NCBI GenBank assembly: GCA_944388965.1
Contig: CALXKL010000002.1
Coordinates: forward strand, 215,321-279,320
Direction: 5' to 3'
DNA length: 64,000 bases
From: an uncultured Spirochaetales bacterium
GTDB lineage: Bacteria > Spirochaetota > Spirochaetia > Sphaerochaetales > Sphaerochaetaceae
Shown: piece by piece, positions 42,637-51,961 of the stretch
Layout: every line of letters starts with the position of its first letter
Numbering within the stretch: the first letter of the stretch is position 1
Program-made: the position numbers and the translations under genes
Notes under the pieces: model-generated
Told to the model about the DNA's origin: nothing
Seen by the model: the letters and a program-made list of their open reading frames with translations, nothing else
Database searches by the model: none

Positions 42637-43485
42637 ATGCAGACTATAGAGAACCAGAGCTTCGACCAGGAGAGGGCATTGTACGGCTCGGACGGACTTC
42701 TGATCAGGAAGTGCGCCTTCACAGGTCCCGCAGATGGAGAGAGCGCGATAAAGGAATGCAGGAACATAGAGGTGGAGGATACGCTTTTCAACCTGCGCTA
42801 CCCCTGCTGGCACGTGCACAACCTCATCATACGCGACAGCGAGATGACGGACATGTGCCGTGCAGCGCTGTGGTACTCCAGCAACATCGAGATCGAGAAC
42901 GTCAAAATGCACGGCATCAAGGCGCTTCGCGAATGCCGGAACGTGAAGATCGCCGGCAGCGACATCGTCAGCCCGGAATTCGGCTGGTCGAGCCGCGACG
43001 TCGAGATGAAGGACACCCATGCAGAAAGCGAGTACTTCATGATGAGGGCGGAGAACATCCGCTTCGGCAATGTGGACTTCAAGGGCAAGTACTCCTTCCA
43101 GTACATCGACAACGCCGTATTCGAGAACTGCCGCTTCGACACGAAGGACGCATTCTGGCATGCAAGGAACGTGCTTGTGCGCAACTGCGTCGTCAAGGGC
43201 GAGTACCTTGCCTGGTACTGCGAGAACGTCACATTCGAGAACTGCACGATCATCGGCACGCAGCCGCTGTGCTACTGCAGAGGACTGAAACTGGTCGACT
43301 GCATCATGGAGGAATGCGACCTGGCATTCGAGAAGTCGGAGGTCGTGGCCGACATAAAGAGTCCCGTGATCAGCATCAAGAACCCGAAGTCAGGCAGAAT
43401 AGCTGTTCCGGCAGTGGACCAGATCATCCGCGACGATGCCGACTCGAAGGCCGAGATCGTCGTGGCAGGATCCATCGTCGGCTGA
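42637..43485 (+). CDS. DUF3737 family right-handed beta-helix protein
   Basis: 282 residues. It is built of repeating short strands with Asn/Cys ladders (ECRNIEVEDTLFNLRYPCWH, IDNAVFENCRFDTKDAFWHA, CENVTFENCTIIGTQ), typical of a right-handed beta helix, and its start with SFDQERALY and the Trp-rich rungs match DUF3737. The function is unknown. No signal peptide, so it is cytoplasmic. CAGGAG precedes the ATG. Confidence 0.85.
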   Translation: MQTIENQSFDQERALYGSDGLLIRKCAFTGPADGESAIKECRNIEVEDTLFNLRYPCWHVHNLIIRDSEMTDMCRAALWYSSNIEIENVKMHGIKALRECRNVKIAGSDIVSPEFGWSSRDVEMKDTHAESEYFMMRAENIRFGNVDFKGKYSFQYIDNAVFENCRFDTKDAFWHARNVLVRNCVVKGEYLAWYCENVTFENCTIIGTQPLCYCRGLKLVDCIMEECDLAFEKSEVVADIKSPVISIKNPKSGRIAVPAVDQIIRDDADSKAEIVVAGSIVG

Positions 43486-43507
43486 CCGGACGGGCATGGC
43501 TTTCCAT

Positions 43508-43532
43508 CCGGATGTCTCATGTAGACATCCGG
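43508..43532. terminator. Perfect 10-bp hairpin between convergent genes
   Basis: CCGGATGTCT pairs with AGACATCCGG around a CATGT loop, placed exactly between the DUF3737 gene and the convergent oxidoreductase stop. There is no clear T tract on either side, so bidirectional termination is likely but unproven. Confidence 0.55.
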
Positions 43533-44690
43533 CTAGAGTCCCAGACTTTCCCTGACCTCCGCAAACGGCTTTCCTATGGCCCCACGTGCACTGGAGAAGT
43601 GCTCGCGTGAACCTATGAGCGTACAGCCCACAAGCACCCCGGCCTTCAGGTGGTAGGCTTCGCGGAAGGTCCCGCCTTCGTTGACGATGCACTCGTCTCC
43701 ACCGTATACGTCACCGAGGCTGATGACGTCCAGCCCGGCGATCTTGAGCATGCTTGAAGGAGAGGACGGGGTGTACGAGGCATCCTTGCCGCACAGTATC
43801 GAGGCGAGAGTGCGGGCCATGTCCATCGCGGCGGACACCTGTCCTGCCACCACTTTGCCGAACTGCGCCACATCCCCTATCGCGTACACATCATCGGCAC
43901 TGGTCCTAAGGTGGTCGTCGACCACGACGGCACGCTCCACCTCGAGCCCGGCATCGACTGCCAGGAAGGTGTTCGGCCTGATGCCCACCGACTCGATCAC
44001 GGTATGTGCGGGTATGAGGAATCCGTCATCGCATTTGATTCCGGACACGTCGTCCCCATCCGAGAGGAAGTTGCTCGTCTTGACGTCGCACACGACCTTT
44101 ACACCCATCTTTGCCAGGCGTCCCTGCAGATAGCCTGCACTGTCCCGGTCGAGCTGGCGTGGAAGCAGATGACCTGCGCTCTCGACCACTGTCACGTCGC
44201 ATCCGGCAGACGAGGCCACGGAGGCTGCCGCCTCGAGGCCGAGAAGACCACCGCCGACGACCACCACATGGTCCTTGTGCGTCTCCAGCCAGGACGAAAG
44301 GGCATACACATCATCGATGGTCCTCAGGGCGAAGATGCCGCGGGACCTTCCACCAGGCAGCGGAAGCACGTTGGCCTTGGCGCCGTTTGCCAGCACGAGC
44401 ACGTCGTACTGGTGCGTCTTCCCGTCTGAGGTGTACACCAGCTTGTTCTCGCAGTCGATGTTGTCGACATGAAGATTCTTCAGGCTGTAGCGCTCATCCT
44501 CTATGCGCGGAAGGATCTCCAGAGCCGAAGGCTGGATTCCTCCATCCAGAAGAGAGAGTATGCGCGTCCTGTAGTACGGGCTGAAGTCCTCATCGCTGAA
44601 GACCTCGACCCTGCAGTAGTCAAGGCCCTTGATCATGAGCGATGCGAACGTGTATCCGGCTATTCCGTTTCCGATGACGATTATCTTCAT
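43533..44690 (-). CDS. NAD(P)/FAD-dependent oxidoreductase, NADH-oxidase/rubredoxin-reductase-like
   Basis: 385 residues. IIVIGNGIAGYTFASLM is the FAD site, VVVVGGGLLGLEAAASV the NAD site, and TSADDVYAIGDVAQF the second FAD motif. It lacks the redox Cys of CoA-disulfide reductases near residue 42, so it fits ferredoxin/rubredoxin-reductase or nitrite-reductase flavoprotein subunits. The ATG has no Shine-Dalgarno, and TATAGT lies six bases upstream (44702-44697), though no good -35 was found. Confidence 0.87.
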   Translation of the reverse strand: MKIIVIGNGIAGYTFASLMIKGLDYCRVEVFSDEDFSPYYRTRILSLLDGGIQPSALEILPRIEDERYSLKNLHVDNIDCENKLVYTSDGKTHQYDVLVLANGAKANVLPLPGGRSRGIFALRTIDDVYALSSWLETHKDHVVVVGGGLLGLEAAASVASSAGCDVTVVESAGHLLPRQLDRDSAGYLQGRLAKMGVKVVCDVKTSNFLSDGDDVSGIKCDDGFLIPAHTVIESVGIRPNTFLAVDAGLEVERAVVVDDHLRTSADDVYAIGDVAQFGKVVAGQVSAAMDMARTLASILCGKDASYTPSSPSSMLKIAGLDVISLGDVYGGDECIVNEGGTFREAYHLKAGVLVGCTLIGSREHFSSARGAIGKPFAEVRESLGL

Positions 44691-44737
44691 GAGTGAACTA
44701 TATTACGAAAAGTCCATTTGGAATAGGCAGACGAACA

Positions 44738-44761
44738 GGAGGACCCCTTTCGAGGTCCTCC
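44738..44761 (-). terminator. Terminator after the Mrp-NUDIX-SIMPL operon
   Basis: GGAGGACC pairs with GGTCCTCC across an eight-base loop, 20 bases after the SIMPL stop, followed on the minus strand by TGTTCGT. Confidence 0.6.
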
Positions 44762-44781
44762 CTGGAAGATGACCGAGCCGG

Positions 44782-45489
44782 TCAGTGCATGCGGAACACG
44801 ACGTTCACCTCGGCGCTGACGCCGAGATCTCCCGCGTAGTAGGATGCGCTGGAGGCTTCGTCCTTCGCACTGGCGCCTGCCATCAGCATCGTGGGCTGGA
44901 CGCGGTTTGCATAGTGGTAGCTGCCGCTCTCGCTGACGGATACCGGGGCACCGAGCACAAGGCCGGCGGCCTCGGCGTAGTCCCCGGCCTTGTCCATGGC
45001 ATCCTGCATGGCGAGTCTGCGGGCCTGGCTCATGCTCTCGTCCTTCTCGCTTGCGTCGAGACTGATGGATGACAGTGATATGCCAGTGACCGAAGACAGA
45101 CGGTCCACGATCAAAGCGAGGTCGTCGAGGCGATGGACAGTGACCGAGATGCTCTGGCTGGCAGTCTGGCCGACCAGGATCTGCTGTCCGTCCTCGTAGC
45201 GGTACTCGGGATACAGGCTCATCGAAGTGGTCCTGATGTCCTCGGCCACAATGCCGAAGCCTTCATGCAGTATGTCGTAGATATCCTGCATCTTGGCATT
45301 CGCCTGCTGCTGGGCCTCCCATGTGGTCTGACCCGTCTCGCTTACCGAAATCGAGAACGATGCCATGTCGGGTGTCAGTGTCACTGTTGCGCTGCCTGAG
45401 ACGGATACGCTCATGTAGTCCTCGGCGGTGCTCTGGCATCCGGTCAGGACGGCCAACGCGACAAGGGCGACGATGATGAATCTTCTCAT
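44782..45489 (-). CDS. SIMPL-domain (DUF541) lipoprotein
   Basis: 235 residues. The lipobox is VLTGC after a hydrophobic signal (FIIVALVALAVLTGC), so Cys18 is probably lipidated. The SIMPL/DUF541 domain begins MSVSVSGSATVTLTPDMASF and ends with YYAGDLGVSAEVNVVF. The role is unknown; related proteins include the periplasmic stress protein YggE. It begins three bases after the NUDIX stop, with AAAGGAG as ribosome site. Confidence 0.88.
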   Translation of the reverse strand: MRRFIIVALVALAVLTGCQSTAEDYMSVSVSGSATVTLTPDMASFSISVSETGQTTWEAQQQANAKMQDIYDILHEGFGIVAEDIRTTSMSLYPEYRYEDGQQILVGQTASQSISVTVHRLDDLALIVDRLSSVTGISLSSISLDASEKDESMSQARRLAMQDAMDKAGDYAEAAGLVLGAPVSVSESGSYHYANRVQPTMLMAGASAKDEASSASYYAGDLGVSAEVNVVFRMH

Positions 45490-45492
45490 CCG

Positions 45493-46095
45493 CTATTTCT
45501 CCTTTCGTGATTCGAGCTCCCTCATGAGCAGGGCACTCGCCGCGACCATGAGGGCGTTGTCGGCGCTGCCGGTGCCCATCTTCCGGACGACCTCGTCCAG
45601 AGGAAGGGAGTAGACGTCGATCTCCTCATTGGCATCGAGATCCTGGCCCGACACCAGATGAAGATCCTCTGCAAGATAATAATGCTGATGATTCGACATG
45701 AATGCGTTATTGGGGTTCAGCGTGCCAAGATGGGTCACTCTGCCGGCCTCGAAGCCGGTCTCCTCGAGAAGCTCCCTCCTGGCGGCGACCAGCGGATCCT
45801 CACCCTTCTCCACCAGGCCGGCGGGGTATTCGAGCGTGACGCTGTCGCTCCCATGTCTGTACTGCCGCTCGACTATGACGCGCAGCACGCCGTTCTCGTC
45901 CCTGTAGATAGGGATTATGACGATCCATTCAGGACATTCGATCTCGACGAAGGTCCCCTTCCTGCCGTCACGGCAGGTGCGCTCGACCTCGTTGACGGAG
46001 AAGATGGCGCAATCATACGTCCTTGTGCGACCTTCCGTCTTCCACATCAGATGTGAAGAGTCCCCGTCGTCATGCATTCTGAATCCCTTTCCCAT
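45493..46095 (-). CDS. NUDIX hydrolase, ADP-ribose-pyrophosphatase-like
   Basis: 200 residues. The Nudix box is AGLVEKGEDPLVAARRELLEETGFEAG split as Gly, then REL-EET-G, which gives the metal-binding Glu residues. The rest resembles ADP-ribose pyrophosphatases (NPNNAFMSNHQHYYLAEDL). The ATG overlaps the Mrp stop (TGATG), with AGGAGG upstream. Substrate is inferred only from the subfamily. Confidence 0.88.
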   Translation of the reverse strand: MGKGFRMHDDGDSSHLMWKTEGRTRTYDCAIFSVNEVERTCRDGRKGTFVEIECPEWIVIIPIYRDENGVLRVIVERQYRHGSDSVTLEYPAGLVEKGEDPLVAARRELLEETGFEAGRVTHLGTLNPNNAFMSNHQHYYLAEDLHLVSGQDLDANEEIDVYSLPLDEVVRKMGTGSADNALMVAASALLMRELESRKEK

Positions 46096-47021
46096 CACTT
46101 CCTCCTGGATGGACAGTTGCTCGTGCAGGATGCACAGGCCGAAGGCGAACACTGGGGAGTTCCCAGGAACGACGTGTCACGTCCTGTGGAACATGCAGTG
46201 CCGAAGTTGATCTTGCGGCAGATCTCCATCAGCGCCTCTCTGGAGGGATGGCTTGCACCGCTTGCCATGAAGTCGACGCCGCTGTCCTCGGCCTCTCTCA
46301 GGTCGATCTCCATGGGCACCCGCCCGAGGAAGGGGACATGCATGTCCTGACACATCTTCTGACCGCCTCCGATTCCGAAGACGGGAATCTCCTTGCCGCA
46401 GTCAGGGCATACGAGGCCCGACATGTTCTCGATGACGCCGATGATCGCACAGCCGAGCTTGCGCGAGAAACCGACGCTCCGTCTGGCATCGAGCACGGCC
46501 ACCGGCTGCGGGGTGGTCACGATGATAGTACCGGTAAGCGAATGGATCGACTGGCATACCGTCAGCTGCTCGTCGCCGGTTCCGGGAGGCGAGTCGATGA
46601 GCAGATAGTCCAGCTCTCCCCACTCGACATCGGCAAGGAACTGCCTGATGGCCGTGTTCTTGAGACTTCCGCGCCAGATGATAGGAGCATCCGGATCCTG
46701 TATCGCGAATGCAAGCGATACGACCTTGAGGTTCTTCCTGGGCTCCACGGGATAGAGCGTGGTGCCGTCCGGGGAACCGAGGACGCCGTCCTCGCAGCCG
46801 AGCATCTTGGCCACGTTCGGCCCCGTTATGTCCGTATCGAGGATGCCGACAGTGCATCCCATATCGACAAGCGCATTCGCAAGATTGACGGTGATGGTGG
46901 TCTTGCCAACCCCGCCCTTGCCCGACATGATCAGGATCTTGCGGCTGATCCTGTCCATCCTCTCCTGTATCTTCTCTGTCTGAAGATCGTATTCGTCCTT
47001 GACGTTGCCATCCTGTGCCAT
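46095..47021 (-). CDS. mrp: Mrp/NBP35-family ATP-binding Fe-S carrier
   Basis: 308 residues. The deviant Walker A is MSGKGGVGKTTITVNLA, Walker B lies in LIDSPPGTGDEQLT, and the bridging cluster motif CPDC is near residue 205. The C terminus adds a Cys-rich tail (CSPSACASCTSNCP), which may bind an extra cluster. Mrp/ApbC proteins carry 4Fe-4S clusters to apo-enzymes. AGGAG precedes the ATG. It heads a three-gene operon. Confidence 0.93.
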   Translation of the reverse strand: MAQDGNVKDEYDLQTEKIQERMDRISRKILIMSGKGGVGKTTITVNLANALVDMGCTVGILDTDITGPNVAKMLGCEDGVLGSPDGTTLYPVEPRKNLKVVSLAFAIQDPDAPIIWRGSLKNTAIRQFLADVEWGELDYLLIDSPPGTGDEQLTVCQSIHSLTGTIIVTTPQPVAVLDARRSVGFSRKLGCAIIGVIENMSGLVCPDCGKEIPVFGIGGGQKMCQDMHVPFLGRVPMEIDLREAEDSGVDFMASGASHPSREALMEICRKINFGTACSTGRDTSFLGTPQCSPSACASCTSNCPSRRK

Positions 47022-47042
47022 AAGCGACTCCTAACGGCACTT

Positions 47043-47071
47043 AACATACTTTCACCGTAGGAAAAAGGCAA
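47043..47071 (-). promoter_or_regulatory. Promoter of the Mrp operon
   Basis: Minus strand TTGCCT (47071-47066), 17 bases, TATGTT (47048-47043), followed by a leader with TTAGGAG. Confidence 0.5.
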
Positions 47072-47087
47072 GATTGCATCGACCGCC

Positions 47088-48302
47088 TCAATTCTCCTGG
47101 CCGGATGCCTCTCCGTCTCTGGGGTTCTCCCCCTCGGGCAGGATTATGTCGCCGACGGAGGCGGCTGCACCACCATCTCCGGACTGTGTGCGACGCCTTC
47201 TCATCCTCTTCTCCTGGCTCCGGTACTCGCGTACATAGGTCTTTCCGGACGACAGAAGTACGGCGACAGGCTTGAGAGGCGGAACGATGGCGCACACGAT
47301 CTGTATGATGCTCATTATCGGGACGGCCAGGAACATGCCGGGAAGACCCCATATGAAGCCCCATAGCGACAGGGAGATGAGGATCATGAGCGGTGACATG
47401 TTCAGCTGGACTCCCTGGAGCCGTGGATCGATTATGTTGCCCAGCACCATCTCTATCGATACGGTGAGGATGATGACGTACACGACGTTGATCCATGCAT
47501 CAGGGGCGAACTGGATCACCGCCATGAGTATCGTCAGCGATGTCACTATGATGGAACCGATCGTGGGTATGAAGTTCATCAGGACCGAAAGGACGCCCCA
47601 GACCAGTGCGAAGTCCAGGCCGGTAACAACTGCGGTCAAGTAGAACAGAAGTCCGGTGAGCAGACTTATGATGGCCTTCAGCAGCAGGTATTTCGACATC
47701 TGGCGGTTTATCCGTCCCAGCATCGAAGAGAACTTCTGGCTCTTGTCGCGTGGGAAGGCGAAGGCGATCTTCGGCAGGAACGTGGCCCTCTCGAGCAGGA
47801 GGAAAAGCAGCGTGACGAAGATCATCATCGCATCCGAGAAGATCGAGATGATCTTGGACGAGAAGCTCGTCAGCCAGGAGACGGCAAGACCGTACCAGTC
47901 GACGTTGATGTATGCCAGGACGGAGAAGTCCTCACCCTCCTCCGGGAAATAGTCGGCAAGATAGCCCGACAGCAGCGCATCCAGGCTTCTGACGCGTGCC
48001 GCGTAGTAGTCGACGCGGTCCAGAAGCATGTTCACCATGAGGATAAGGACGTATATGAAGCCGAAGAAGATGACGACGACAAGGGCCAGCACAAGTATGA
48101 TCGAGATCAGATTCGGCACCTTCAGCCTGGACAGCCTGTCCATGAGCGGGTTCGCGAACGCGAATATGAAGAGCGCCAGGGCGATCGGCAGCGTCACCTC
48201 GCTTGCCGCCTTGAGTACGAAGAGGAAGAGCACCACTGCGCCGAAGGCCAGGATGTTCCTCGTCTGCCTCATGTATGTCCCCGTGATTCCGCCGTCCTTC
48301 AT
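47088..48302 (-). CDS. AI-2E family transporter (TqsA/PerM-like)
   Basis: 404 residues with about eight helices (GAVVLFLFVLKAASEVTLPI first) and the family block LNFIPTIGSIIVTSL plus GNIIDPRLQGVQLNMSPLMI. The C-terminal 55 residues are basic and then acidic, in the cytoplasm. Members have been linked to autoinducer-2 export, Na/H antiport and unknown solutes. ATG 48302 lies eight bases after a -10 box and lacks a Shine-Dalgarno. Confidence 0.88.
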   Translation of the reverse strand: MKDGGITGTYMRQTRNILAFGAVVLFLFVLKAASEVTLPIALALFIFAFANPLMDRLSRLKVPNLISIILVLALVVVIFFGFIYVLILMVNMLLDRVDYYAARVRSLDALLSGYLADYFPEEGEDFSVLAYINVDWYGLAVSWLTSFSSKIISIFSDAMMIFVTLLFLLLERATFLPKIAFAFPRDKSQKFSSMLGRINRQMSKYLLLKAIISLLTGLLFYLTAVVTGLDFALVWGVLSVLMNFIPTIGSIIVTSLTILMAVIQFAPDAWINVVYVIILTVSIEMVLGNIIDPRLQGVQLNMSPLMILISLSLWGFIWGLPGMFLAVPIMSIIQIVCAIVPPLKPVAVLLSSGKTYVREYRSQEKRMRRRRTQSGDGGAAASVGDIILPEGENPRDGEASGQEN

Positions 48303-48310
48303 GACTACCG

Positions 48311-48339
48311 AGGATAAGGCAAACGGGCCTTCTTAACAA
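48311..48339 (-). promoter_or_regulatory. Leaderless promoter of AI-2E transporter
   Basis: Minus strand TTGTTA (48339-48334), 17 bases, TATCCT (48316-48311), then eight bases to the ATG. Confidence 0.5.
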
Positions 48340-48362
48340 GCATGCACCTCTCGCATTAGAAT
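48333..48362 (+). promoter_or_regulatory. Leaderless promoter of TrmJ-like gene
   Basis: TTAACA (48333-48338), 18 bases, TAGAAT (48357-48362), then GCTTGCG and ATG 48370. The -35 shares five of six base pairs with that of the divergent transporter gene. Confidence 0.55.
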
Positions 48363-48369
48363 GCTTGCG

Positions 48370-49110
48370 ATGGAAGATCTTGAATACCTGAGGAGAATAA
48401 ACATCGTCCTTGTGGATACGCAGGACGGTGCAAACATAGGAAGCGTATGCCGGGCCATGAAGACCATGGGACTGACCGACCTGACGCTGGTCACGGACCG
48501 CAGCTATGACGAGAACAGAGTCCACACCCTGGCATTGCATGCATTCGACGTCTACCAGAACGCCAGGCGCGTCGACACGCTTGAGGAGGCCCTGCGCGAC
48601 AGCGTCTTCACCGTCGCGGCGACAAGAAGGCGCGGCAGGCTGCGCAAGATGTCGGCATACAGCCCCGAGCAGCTGGCACAGCACATGAACATCATACCGG
48701 AAGGCAGGGTGTCGATCGTCTTCGGTCGCGAATCCGACGGGCTGAGGGACGACGAGGTCATGCTCTGTTCATCGGTCGTCACGATTCCCACCAGCGAGGC
48801 GTTCCCCTCCCTCAACCTCGCCCAGTCGGTCCAGATAATAGCCTATGTGCTGTTCAACCAGGCCCAGGTCTACCCGACCGGCATGACGGCCGTCAGCCAC
48901 GAGCGGATCGCATCGGCCGTCGCCCAGGCATCAGGACATCTGGATGCGATCGGCTACTACAAATGGGACGAGGAACGCAAGTGGACGGAGTCCTTCCTAC
49001 GCGACACCCTCGAGCGGGCAGGACTCAGTGAAAGCGAGATGCAGCGCTTCGACAAGCTCTTCGCGAAGATAGAGAAGATCAAGGTATACAAGGACATGAA
49101 AGATGAGTGA
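48370..49110 (+). CDS. trmJ: SpoU/TrmH-family RNA 2'-O-methyltransferase, TrmJ-like
   Basis: 246 residues. The SPOUT knot motifs are NIVLVDTQDGANIGSVCRAM, VSIVFGRESDGLRDDEV and SLNLAQSVQIIAYVLF. The N-terminal-only catalytic layout and length match TrmJ, which methylates residue 32 of tRNAs using SAM. ATG 48370 is used; an ATG at 48361 lies within the -10 box. Its 3' end overlaps the next gene by eight bases. Confidence 0.87.
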   Translation: MEDLEYLRRINIVLVDTQDGANIGSVCRAMKTMGLTDLTLVTDRSYDENRVHTLALHAFDVYQNARRVDTLEEALRDSVFTVAATRRRGRLRKMSAYSPEQLAQHMNIIPEGRVSIVFGRESDGLRDDEVMLCSSVVTIPTSEAFPSLNLAQSVQIIAYVLFNQAQVYPTGMTAVSHERIASAVAQASGHLDAIGYYKWDEERKWTESFLRDTLERAGLSESEMQRFDKLFAKIEKIKVYKDMKDE

Positions 49111-49906
49111 GTATGCTTTCCTCTCCCCGATGCCGCGCGTGATCGCGCATCGTGGAGACAGCCACAACTACCCGGAGAACACGCTTCCCGCGTTCCGTTC
49201 GGCGGTTGAGATGGGCATCGACGTCGTCGAGACGGATATCCACATCACCAAGGACGGGGTGCTGGTGATCTGGCACGACCCCACTCTGGAGCGCAACACG
49301 GACGGAAAGGGGCGTGTGGAGGACCATACGCTGGAAGAGCTGAGAAGATATGATGCCGGCTACACTTTTACGAAGGATGGCGGCAGGACATATCCGTTCA
49401 GGGGCAAGGGAATCACCATATGCACCCTTGCCGAGGCGCTCGAGGCCTGTCCTGACCAGAGGTTCAACATAGACCTCAAGACGAAGTGTCCGCAGATCGT
49501 CGACGAGTTCATCCGCGTCATCAGACAGCATGATGCGGTGGACAGGGTCGTGGGGGCCTCGTTCCATCTTTCCAACCTGAAGCGGCTCAGGAGGCTTGCT
49601 CCGGACTTCCTGACCAGCGTCACCACTGCGGAGGTCGTGCCGCTGCTGCTTAGGCAGAAGACCCACACCCTGCCCAAGGCGTTCAAGCGGAAGATCATCT
49701 TCCAGATACCACGTCAGGCATCCTTCATAAAGGTCGTCACGCCGTCATTCGTGAGCGAGATGCACAGGAGGAATGCAGTCGTGATGGTCTGGACGATAAA
49801 CGACGAACAGTCGATGAGAGAGCTGTTCGCAATGGGAGTGGACTCCGTGATGACGGACAACCCGGCACTGGTCATAAAGGTCGCCGGGGAGATGGGGATA
49901 AGATAA
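49103..49906 (+). CDS. Glycerophosphodiester phosphodiesterase
   Basis: 267 residues. The GDPD motif is VIAHRGDSHNYPENTLPAF with the catalytic His, followed by ETDIHITKDGVLVIWHDPTL with the second His, and FNIDLKT. It hydrolyses glycerophosphodiesters to sn-glycerol-3-phosphate and an alcohol. There is no signal peptide, so it probably acts in the cytoplasm. AAGGA lies upstream within the end of the TrmJ-like gene. Confidence 0.92.
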   Translation: MSEYAFLSPMPRVIAHRGDSHNYPENTLPAFRSAVEMGIDVVETDIHITKDGVLVIWHDPTLERNTDGKGRVEDHTLEELRRYDAGYTFTKDGGRTYPFRGKGITICTLAEALEACPDQRFNIDLKTKCPQIVDEFIRVIRQHDAVDRVVGASFHLSNLKRLRRLAPDFLTSVTTAEVVPLLLRQKTHTLPKAFKRKIIFQIPRQASFIKVVTPSFVSEMHRRNAVVMVWTINDEQSMRELFAMGVDSVMTDNPALVIKVAGEMGIR

Positions 49907-49918
49907 GGAGATAGAGTC

Positions 49919-51022
49919 ATGGCAAGCAAGGTATACTTCAGCGACCTGAGGACGGGTTTCGACAATTCGCTTCTCGACAAGCTTACGCGCCTGATGCGGG
50001 AGGCCGGCATCGGCACAATCGACTTCACGAACCACTATGTGGCGATCAAGATGCACTTCGGAGAGCCGGGCAACCTGGCGTTCCTGCGTCCCAACTGGGC
50101 ACGCTGTGTGGCCGACGAGGTCAAGCGGCTCGGCGGAAAGCCCTTCCTCACCGACTGCAACACGCTGTATGTCGGGGGAAGGAAGAATGCGCTTGACCAT
50201 CTGGAGAGCGCAAACATGAACGGCTTCAACCCGATGACCACAGGCTGCCAGATAATCATAGCGGACGGTCTCAAGGGCACCGACGATGCGGACGTGCCCG
50301 TAGACGGAGCCTACGTCAGGAATGCACACATCGGACGGGCCGTCATGGACGCCGACGTCTTCATCTCGCTGACTCATTTCAAGGGACACGAGTCGACCGG
50401 TTTCGGAGGTGCGCTGAAGAACATAGGCATGGGCTGCGGATCCAGGGCCGGCAAGATGGACATGCACAGTCAGGGCAAGCCTGTCGTTGACGAGACGAAG
50501 TGCATCGGCTGCCACCGTTGCGAGAGGATATGCGCCCATGGTGCGCCGACATTTACAGAAAGGAAGTGCCATATCGACCTGACGAAGTGTGTAGGATGCG
50601 GAAGATGCATCGGAGTGTGTCCTGTGGATGCCATCGGAAGCGGTGAAGACAACAGCAACGAGGTGCTCAACTGCAAAATGATGGAGTACGCCAAGGCGGT
50701 CGTCCAGGGCCGTCCCTGCTTCCACATCGCAATCGCCGTCGACATCTCGCCAAACTGCGACTGCCATAATGAGAACGATGCGCCGATCACGCCCAATGTG
50801 GGCATGTTCGCATCCTTCGACCCGGTCGCCCTTGACCAGGCCTGTGCCGATGCGGTGAACGCGATGCCCGGCAACAGCGGGACGATGTACGACGAAGCGA
50901 AGGAGCACACTGGGGACCACTTCCACGACATCCATCCTGATACATCCTGGAAGCAGGGGCTCGAGTACGCCCAGTCCATCGGGCTCGGCACGAGGGAATA
51001 CGAGCTGGTCAGGGTGAAATGA
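49919..51022 (+). CDS. DUF362 protein with two 4Fe-4S ferredoxin motifs
   Basis: 367 residues. The DUF362 core contains VAIKMHFGEPGNLAFLRPNW and LTHFKGHESTGFGGALKNIG. Residues about 185-235 carry CIGCHRCERIC and CVGCGRCIGVCP, two cluster-binding motifs. These proteins are common in anaerobes but their reaction is unknown; the clusters suggest electron transfer. AAGGAG lies upstream, 12 bases after the GDPD stop. Confidence 0.9.
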   Translation: MASKVYFSDLRTGFDNSLLDKLTRLMREAGIGTIDFTNHYVAIKMHFGEPGNLAFLRPNWARCVADEVKRLGGKPFLTDCNTLYVGGRKNALDHLESANMNGFNPMTTGCQIIIADGLKGTDDADVPVDGAYVRNAHIGRAVMDADVFISLTHFKGHESTGFGGALKNIGMGCGSRAGKMDMHSQGKPVVDETKCIGCHRCERICAHGAPTFTERKCHIDLTKCVGCGRCIGVCPVDAIGSGEDNSNEVLNCKMMEYAKAVVQGRPCFHIAIAVDISPNCDCHNENDAPITPNVGMFASFDPVALDQACADAVNAMPGNSGTMYDEAKEHTGDHFHDIHPDTSWKQGLEYAQSIGLGTREYELVRVK

Positions 51023-51059
51023 ACTGGCCACAGTGCCTGCCATCGGTCCAATAAGAGAA

Positions 51060-51087
51060 AAGCCTCCAGGCGGCTTGCCGGAGGCTT
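51060..51087. terminator. Bidirectional terminator between DUF362 and nagB
   Basis: AAGCCTCC pairs with GGAGGCTT across a 12-base loop that can itself pair (GGC/GCC). On the minus strand the hairpin is followed by TTTCTCTTATT. Confidence 0.7.
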
Positions 51088-51108
51088 CATTGAACAGACG
51101 TCGAATTG

Positions 51109-51918
51109 TCAGAGAATCGCGTCGACGTCCAGATTGTCCTTCTCGATGTCCTTGAAGTACTTATATGTGTCAACCTTCAGCTCGCCGCAGGCCGGCTCGT
51201 CGCACACGATGATCGCATGGCGATGCATCTGCAGTGCGGAGCATGTCCATGACTGGGATACCGCCCCCTCGACGGTGGCCTGGAGTGCACGTGCCTTGTT
51301 GTGGCCGTTGACCAGGATGACGACTTCCCTGCTGTCCGTGACGGTCTGGACACCGACCGTGAGCGCAGTGCTGGGCACCTTGCTGATGTCGTTGTCGAAG
51401 AAGCGGGAGTTCATGACCTTCGTGTCGTAGGTGAGCGTCTTCTGGCGGGTCCTGGAGGCAAGAGAGCTGAAGGGCTCGTTGAAGGCGATGTGTCCATCGG
51501 CCCCGATTCCACCCAGGAAGAGGTCGATGCCTCCGACAGAGGCGATCTTGTCCTCATACCTCTGGCACTCGGCGGCAAGGTCCTCGGCGTTGCCGTTGAG
51601 GATGTTTATGTTCTCGGCGGGGATGTCGATGTGGTCGAAGAAGTTGCGATGCATGAACGACCAGTAGCTCTCGGGATGGCTCTTGGGCAGTCCGACATAT
51701 TCGTCCATGTTGAACGTGATGACATTCCTGAACGAGACATAGCCCTCCTTGTTCAGCCTGATCAGCTCCTTGTATGTTCCGATCGGTGACGAGCCTGTGG
51801 GAAGCCCGAGGACGAATGGCCTGGTGTTCTCCTTCTGGAAGTCCCTGATCGTCCTGGCGATGTGCCTGGCGGCCCATTCCGAAAGGCTGTCATAGTCGTT
51901 CTGGATAATTACGCGCAT
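51109..51918 (-). CDS. nagB: Glucosamine-6-phosphate deaminase
   Basis: 269 residues, the standard length. [17 protein letters not shown] binds the phosphate, NMDEYVGL holds the catalytic Asp, and [20 protein letters not shown] has the Asp/His/Glu set. It converts glucosamine-6-phosphate to fructose-6-phosphate and ammonia. GAGGAGG precedes ATG 51918. No nagA is nearby. It lies 43 bases after mnmA on the same strand and may be cotranscribed. Confidence 0.96.
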   Translation of the reverse strand: MRVIIQNDYDSLSEWAARHIARTIRDFQKENTRPFVLGLPTGSSPIGTYKELIRLNKEGYVSFRNVITFNMDEYVGLPKSHPESYWSFMHRNFFDHIDIPAENINILNGNAEDLAAECQRYEDKIASVGGIDLFLGGIGADGHIAFNEPFSSLASRTRQKTLTYDTKVMNSRFFDNDISKVPSTALTVGVQTVTDSREVVILVNGHNKARALQATVEGAVSQSWTCSALQMHRHAIIVCDEPACGELKVDTYKYFKDIEKDNLDVDAIL

Positions 51919-51961
51919 TTCAACGCCTCCTCATCTTTCGTTTGTAATACTATCTGGAAGC

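Noticed and set aside
49745..51043. 432-codon minus frame opposite the DUF362 gene
   Set aside because: The ferredoxin motifs lie in the plus frame; the minus frame is their shadow.
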